A DNA stretch of 64,000 bases from Aquisalimonas sp. 2447 (lineage in GTDB: Bacteria; Pseudomonadota; Gammaproteobacteria; Nitrococcales; Aquisalimonadaceae): assembly GCF_012044895.1 (NCBI RefSeq), contig NZ_CP050695.1, positions 898,501-962,500 of the forward strand. Reading direction: 5' to 3'. This document shows, piece after piece, positions 61,198 to 64,000 of the stretch (its first letter is position 1; every line of letters begins with the position of its first letter). Both the position numbers and the translations under genes were made by a program. Below the pieces are notes generated by a model, which searched no databases, was not told where the DNA came from, and saw nothing but the letters and a program-made list of their open reading frames with translations.

Positions 61198-62439
61198 ATG
61201 TCCGTGTATGGATCTCCGGTGACGGGACGCCTTCCCGTCACCGTACTGTCCGGTTTCCTCGGTGCCGGCAAGACCACGCTGTTGAACCACGTGTTGCATA
61301 ACCGCGCAGGGCAGCGGGTTGCGGTCATCGTCAACGACATGTCCGAAGTCAACATCGACGCCAACGAGGTGCGGAACAGCACGGCGTCGCTGTCGCGTGC
61401 GGACGAGCAGCTGGTGGAGATGAGCAACGGCTGCATCTGCTGCACGCTGCGTGACGACCTGCTGCAGGAAGTCAGGCGCCTGGCCGGCGAAGGGCGGTTC
61501 GATTACCTGCTCATCGAGTCCACGGGGATCTCGGAGCCCATGCCGGTGGCGGAGACCTTCACCTTCCGCGACGAAAACGGGGTGAGTCTGGGCGACCAGG
61601 CGCGCCTCGATACCCTGGTCACGGCGGTGGACGCGCGCAACTTTCTGGCCGACTACAGCTCGCAGGACCAGTTGACCGCGCGCGGCGAGTCCGCCGGCGC
61701 GGAGGACGAGCGCACCGTCGTCGACCTGCTGGTGGACCAGGTGGAATTCGCGGACGTCCTGGTGCTGAACAAGACGGATCTGGTCGCCCCGGAGGAACTG
61801 GAGCGTCTGGAAGCCATCCTGAGCAGCCTGAACACACGCGCGCGGATCATCCGTAGCGAATTCGGGCAGGTCCCGCTGGAGCAGATCCTCAATACCGGCC
61901 TGTTCGACTTCGATGCGGCCATGAACGCGCCCGGTTGGCTCGCAAGCCTGCACGAGGAGGTGGTGCCGGAAACCGAAGAGTACGGCATTGGCCACTTCGT
62001 CTATCGGGCCCGGCGCCCGTTTCACCCGCAGCGGTTCTGGGACTGGATCCAGTGCGAATGGCCGGGCGTGATTCGCTCCAAGGGGCTGTTCTGGCTCGCA
62101 TCCCGGCCGGACATGGTGGGCAACTGGTCGCAGGCGGGCGCGGTTGCCCGGCACGGCCTGGCCGGCATCTGGTGGGCTGACATCGACCCTGCCGACTGGC
62201 CCGTGGACCCGGAACTGCTGGCGACCATTCGCGGACGTTGGCAGGAGCCCTACGGCGACCGGCAGCAGGAACTGGTGCTGATCGGCATGAACATGGACGA
62301 GGCCATGCTCCGCGGCCGGCTGGACGCTTGCCTGCTAACGGATGAGGAACTTGCGCTGGGCCCGAGTGGCTGGCGGTCCCTGCCGGACCCGTTCCCGCGA
62401 TGGGCATTCGCCGGCGAGGAGGAGGAAGCCCCGGCATGA
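61198..62439 (+). CDS. zigA: CobW/ZigA-type GTPase metallochaperone
   Basis: A 413-residue G3E GTPase of the COG0523 group. Walker A GAGKTT is at residues 22-27, the metal-binding CxCC motif is in [13 protein letters not shown], and the nucleotide motif NKTD follows further on. The C-terminal CobW_C domain includes [23 protein letters not shown]0523 proteins deliver zinc to client enzymes during starvation. It is 48 bases after the DUF1826 gene and overlaps the DksA-like gene by four bases. The Zur-like box upstream supports the zinc role. Confidence 0.9.
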   Translation: MSVYGSPVTGRLPVTVLSGFLGAGKTTLLNHVLHNRAGQRVAVIVNDMSEVNIDANEVRNSTASLSRADEQLVEMSNGCICCTLRDDLLQEVRRLAGEGRFDYLLIESTGISEPMPVAETFTFRDENGVSLGDQARLDTLVTAVDARNFLADYSSQDQLTARGESAGAEDERTVVDLLVDQVEFADVLVLNKTDLVAPEELERLEAILSSLNTRARIIRSEFGQVPLEQILNTGLFDFDAAMNAPGWLASLHEEVVPETEEYGIGHFVYRARRPFHPQRFWDWIQCEWPGVIRSKGLFWLASRPDMVGNWSQAGAVARHGLAGIWWADIDPADWPVDPELLATIRGRWQEPYGDRQQELVLIGMNMDEAMLRGRLDACLLTDEELALGPSGWRSLPDPFPRWAFAGEEEEAPA

Positions 62440-62867
62440 GCGTGCCATCCGGTCGATCGGGAGGCATCAGCCAGGCCGAACTGCTGAGCATGCCCGAGCA
62501 CGAGTACATGAATCGCGAGCAGCTGGAATTCTTCCGGGAGCTCCTCCTGGCCCAGCGCCGGGAACTCCTGGAAGCCGCCGAGGCCAGCATCACTGAACTC
62601 AGGGAGCGGCCCGTGTTCCCGGATGAGGCGGACCGTGCCAGCTCCGAGGAAGAGTTCACGCTGTTACTGCGGCTGCGCGACCGGGAGCGCAAGCTCCTAC
62701 CCAAGATTGACCAGGCTCTCAATCGCATCGATCAGGGCACCTACGGCTGGTGCGAGCAGACGGGCGAACCCATCGGCCTCCGGCGTCTGCTCGCGCGCCC
62801 CACGGCGACGCTGAGTGTCGAGGGGCAGGAGTACAAGGAAGCCAGGGAGCGGCACTACAGCAAGTAA
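62436..62867 (+). CDS. dksA2: DksA2: zinc-independent DksA paralogue
   Basis: A 143-residue DksA-family protein. The coiled-coil region ([20 protein letters not shown] and then [20 protein letters not shown], including the tip Asp-x-x-Asp-like acids) is intact. The C-terminal zinc finger is degenerate: only one Cys, in [11 protein letters not shown], remains where four are usual. This is the hallmark of DksA2, which replaces zinc-loaded DksA when zinc is scarce, as in Pseudomonas aeruginosa. It starts within the cobW stop (ATGA). It should act with ppGpp at RNA polymerase. Confidence 0.9.
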   Translation: MSVPSGRSGGISQAELLSMPEHEYMNREQLEFFRELLLAQRRELLEAAEASITELRERPVFPDEADRASSEEEFTLLLRLRDRERKLLPKIDQALNRIDQGTYGWCEQTGEPIGLRRLLARPTATLSVEGQEYKEARERHYSK

Positions 62868-62957
62868 CTCTGTGGCAATCACCCGTTTGTCGGGCGTTGC
62901 GTTCCGCAGTGATTCATCCCGCCATCCCGATCTCCCGGCATCTGCCACACGAAATAA

Positions 62958-62972
62958 AATGATATAACGTCC
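62958..62972 (+). promoter_or_regulatory. Second Zur-like box
   Basis: AATGATATAACGTCC shares TATAACGTC with the first Zur-like box and differs by one base in the core. It is 36 bases before the ATG of the CobN-like gene. The AT-rich segment after it could hold a promoter. Confidence 0.6.
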
Positions 62973-63008
62973 TTTTATTATATAGCATGACCTTTCAGGA
63001 GGGCAGTC

Positions 63009-64000
63009 ATGAGATACCTTAGAGGCGCTCTGCCGACCACGATGGCCGGCTCGCTTCTGCTCGTCTTCGCGTCCGGACTCCAGGCCGTTCGTGCCGGTGA
63101 GCGGCGGCCCGGCCATGACGGATGTGGTGGCGCCCGACGGGGAGTCGGCGATCGATGCACTGCTGTTCTACCGTGTCACCCTCAACCCGGAAGGGCGGCG
63201 CGCGGATTTCCTGGCCCTCGACGTGCCGGTGCTCCAGGGCATGATCTACCGCGACGGCCCGGAGTCGGCCTGGCGGGCCGATGATGTCGGCTTTCCCCGG
63301 GGCAGTACGCCGTTCTACTTCGCCATGGCGGAGATGGCGGGCATCACGGACCCCACGGTGGTCGCCGCGGAACGCCAGGGCGATGACCAGGTGGTTGCCG
63401 TCCGCCCGGAACTGGACATGCTGGTACAGCGGGCATTCAACGCCGTGGAACTGCGGCGCACGCCCAACGCCGACAAGCGGTTCGGCATCTATATCTACAA
63501 CTACCCGTCAGGCGAAACGAACTTCTCCGCATCCAACCTGAATGTCCCCGAGAGCCTGGCGGCGACCGTGCAGGACCTGGCCGACGCCGGCTACAGCGTC
63601 GACCTCGTCGATGCCGACGCCATGACCGACGCCGGCAAGCGGCTGGTGGGCGCGTATTACCGGGATGCGGAGCTGGACGCCCTGATCGAGGATGACCTGG
63701 CCGTGCGCTACCCGGTGAGCGCGTACCGCGAGTGGTTCGACAGCCGGAGTGACGCCCTGCGCGAGCGGGTCAGCGAGGAGTGGGGTGACCCGGAGGGAGC
63801 ACGTACCGTGGTCGAGCATGAGGGCGAGCCCCATTTCGTGATCCCGCGCCTGCGGCTCGGGCACGTGGCGTTGCTGCCGCAACCGCCTCGCGCCATGCCG
63901 GACGACCCGGAGCGGGAAGGGGAGTACCACGACACTGATCTGCCCTTCAGCCATGATTACCTGGCCAGCTACGCCTGGCTCCACCAGCAGCATCGGGCCG
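63009..64000 (+). pseudogene. cobN: CobN-like chelatase subunit, N-terminal frameshift/deletion, runs off the window
   Basis: The ATG at 63009 (after GGAGGG) starts a signal-peptide-like segment, PTTMAGSLLLVFASGLQA. Around 63085-63095 coding switches to another frame, which is then open to the end of the window (from ATG 63115). It contains VQRAFNAVELRRTPNADKRF, then GIYIYNYPSGETNFSASNLN, the hallmark of CobN/magnesium-chelatase large subunits. In typical CobN proteins this motif lies hundreds of residues in; here it is about 105 from the ATG, so a deletion plus frameshift is likely. Zinc-repressed CobN-like proteins occur beside CobW in Pseudomonas. A start at 63115 for a short form cannot be excluded. 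Confidence 0.65.

Noticed and set aside
1-64000. CRISPR array
   Set aside because: No regularly spaced 20-50 bp direct repeats were seen; the repeated units found are IS ends, palindromes in a rep gene and one inverted dispersed repeat.

Overview
The window is high-GC, gene-dense bacterial DNA from a gammaproteobacterium. DjlA, a YdiJ-type D-2-hydroxyacid dehydrogenase, a DksA paralogue without its zinc finger, a BCCT transporter remnant and a DUF3427 helicase all fit that class. A halophilic relative of Ectothiorhodospiraceae or Halomonas is my guess; no rRNA or taxonomic marker settles it. It is an accessory region heavily reworked by mobile DNA. Two IS21-type elements, an IS5-type remnant, an IS1380 element plus a solo IS1380 end, an IS66 element and an IS30 element occur within 64 kb, and at least three of them split recognisable host genes.

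Layout. 1-2160: end of an IS21 element and a decayed IS5 transposase. 2382-4768: an exported flavin amine oxidase paired with an exported RidA-like protein. 5.3-8.3 kb: a small outer-membrane barrel, DjlA, a GFA-family zinc protein and a DUF1622 membrane protein, with a ~115 bp inverted dispersed repeat. 8.5-10.2 kb: IS1380. 10.7-19.8 kb: an MFS transporter, then a clean catabolic operon (YdiJ-type dehydrogenase, TRAP transporter DctPQM, FCD-GntR regulator, amidohydrolase) preceded by a promoter overlapping a perfect TTGTC-T-GACAA operator. 20.1-23.1 kb: a DUF2726/zinc-ribbon gene cut in two by an IS66 element with an 8-bp target duplication.

23.4-27.7 kb is the most notable part: a small chromosomal integron. 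It has an integron integrase gene with a LexA box, a divergent cassette array starting at a GTTAGAC core, a PIN-like cassette gene whose stop codon lies inside a textbook attC site, and then an AT-rich OLD-family ATPase/TOPRIM nuclease gene. 27.5-31.6 kb holds an ADP-ribosylglycohydrolase, a tyrosine/dual-specificity phosphatase, a WYL regulator and a membrane/helix-hairpin-helix protein: a possible undescribed defence or signalling module.

31.8-34.8 kb: an intact IS21 element with a 5-bp duplication that splits a PIN toxin gene next to its XRE-ImmA partner. 36.1-42.3 kb: the ParA/ParB/DUF2857/STY4528/PFL_4669 end of an integrative conjugative element, bounded by the 3' half of tRNA-Thr(CGT). 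42.6-51.7 kb: mostly single genes, including an HDAC-like deacetylase, a nitronate monooxygenase, a methyltransferase, a 1094-residue PLD-helicase-S24-DUF3427 protein, a SRAP protein and a Gfo/Idh/MocA oxidoreductase. 52.5-56.4 kb: a RidA plus polar amino acid ABC operon whose binding-protein gene is cut by IS30. 56.7-60.2 kb: an SRPBCC protein, a short LOV photoreceptor, a truncated PLP-enzyme gene, a haloalkane dehalogenase and a DUF411 protein. 60.4-64.0 kb: a zinc-starvation cluster (DUF1826, CobW/ZigA-type GTPase, DksA2, CobN-like) with two Zur-like boxes.
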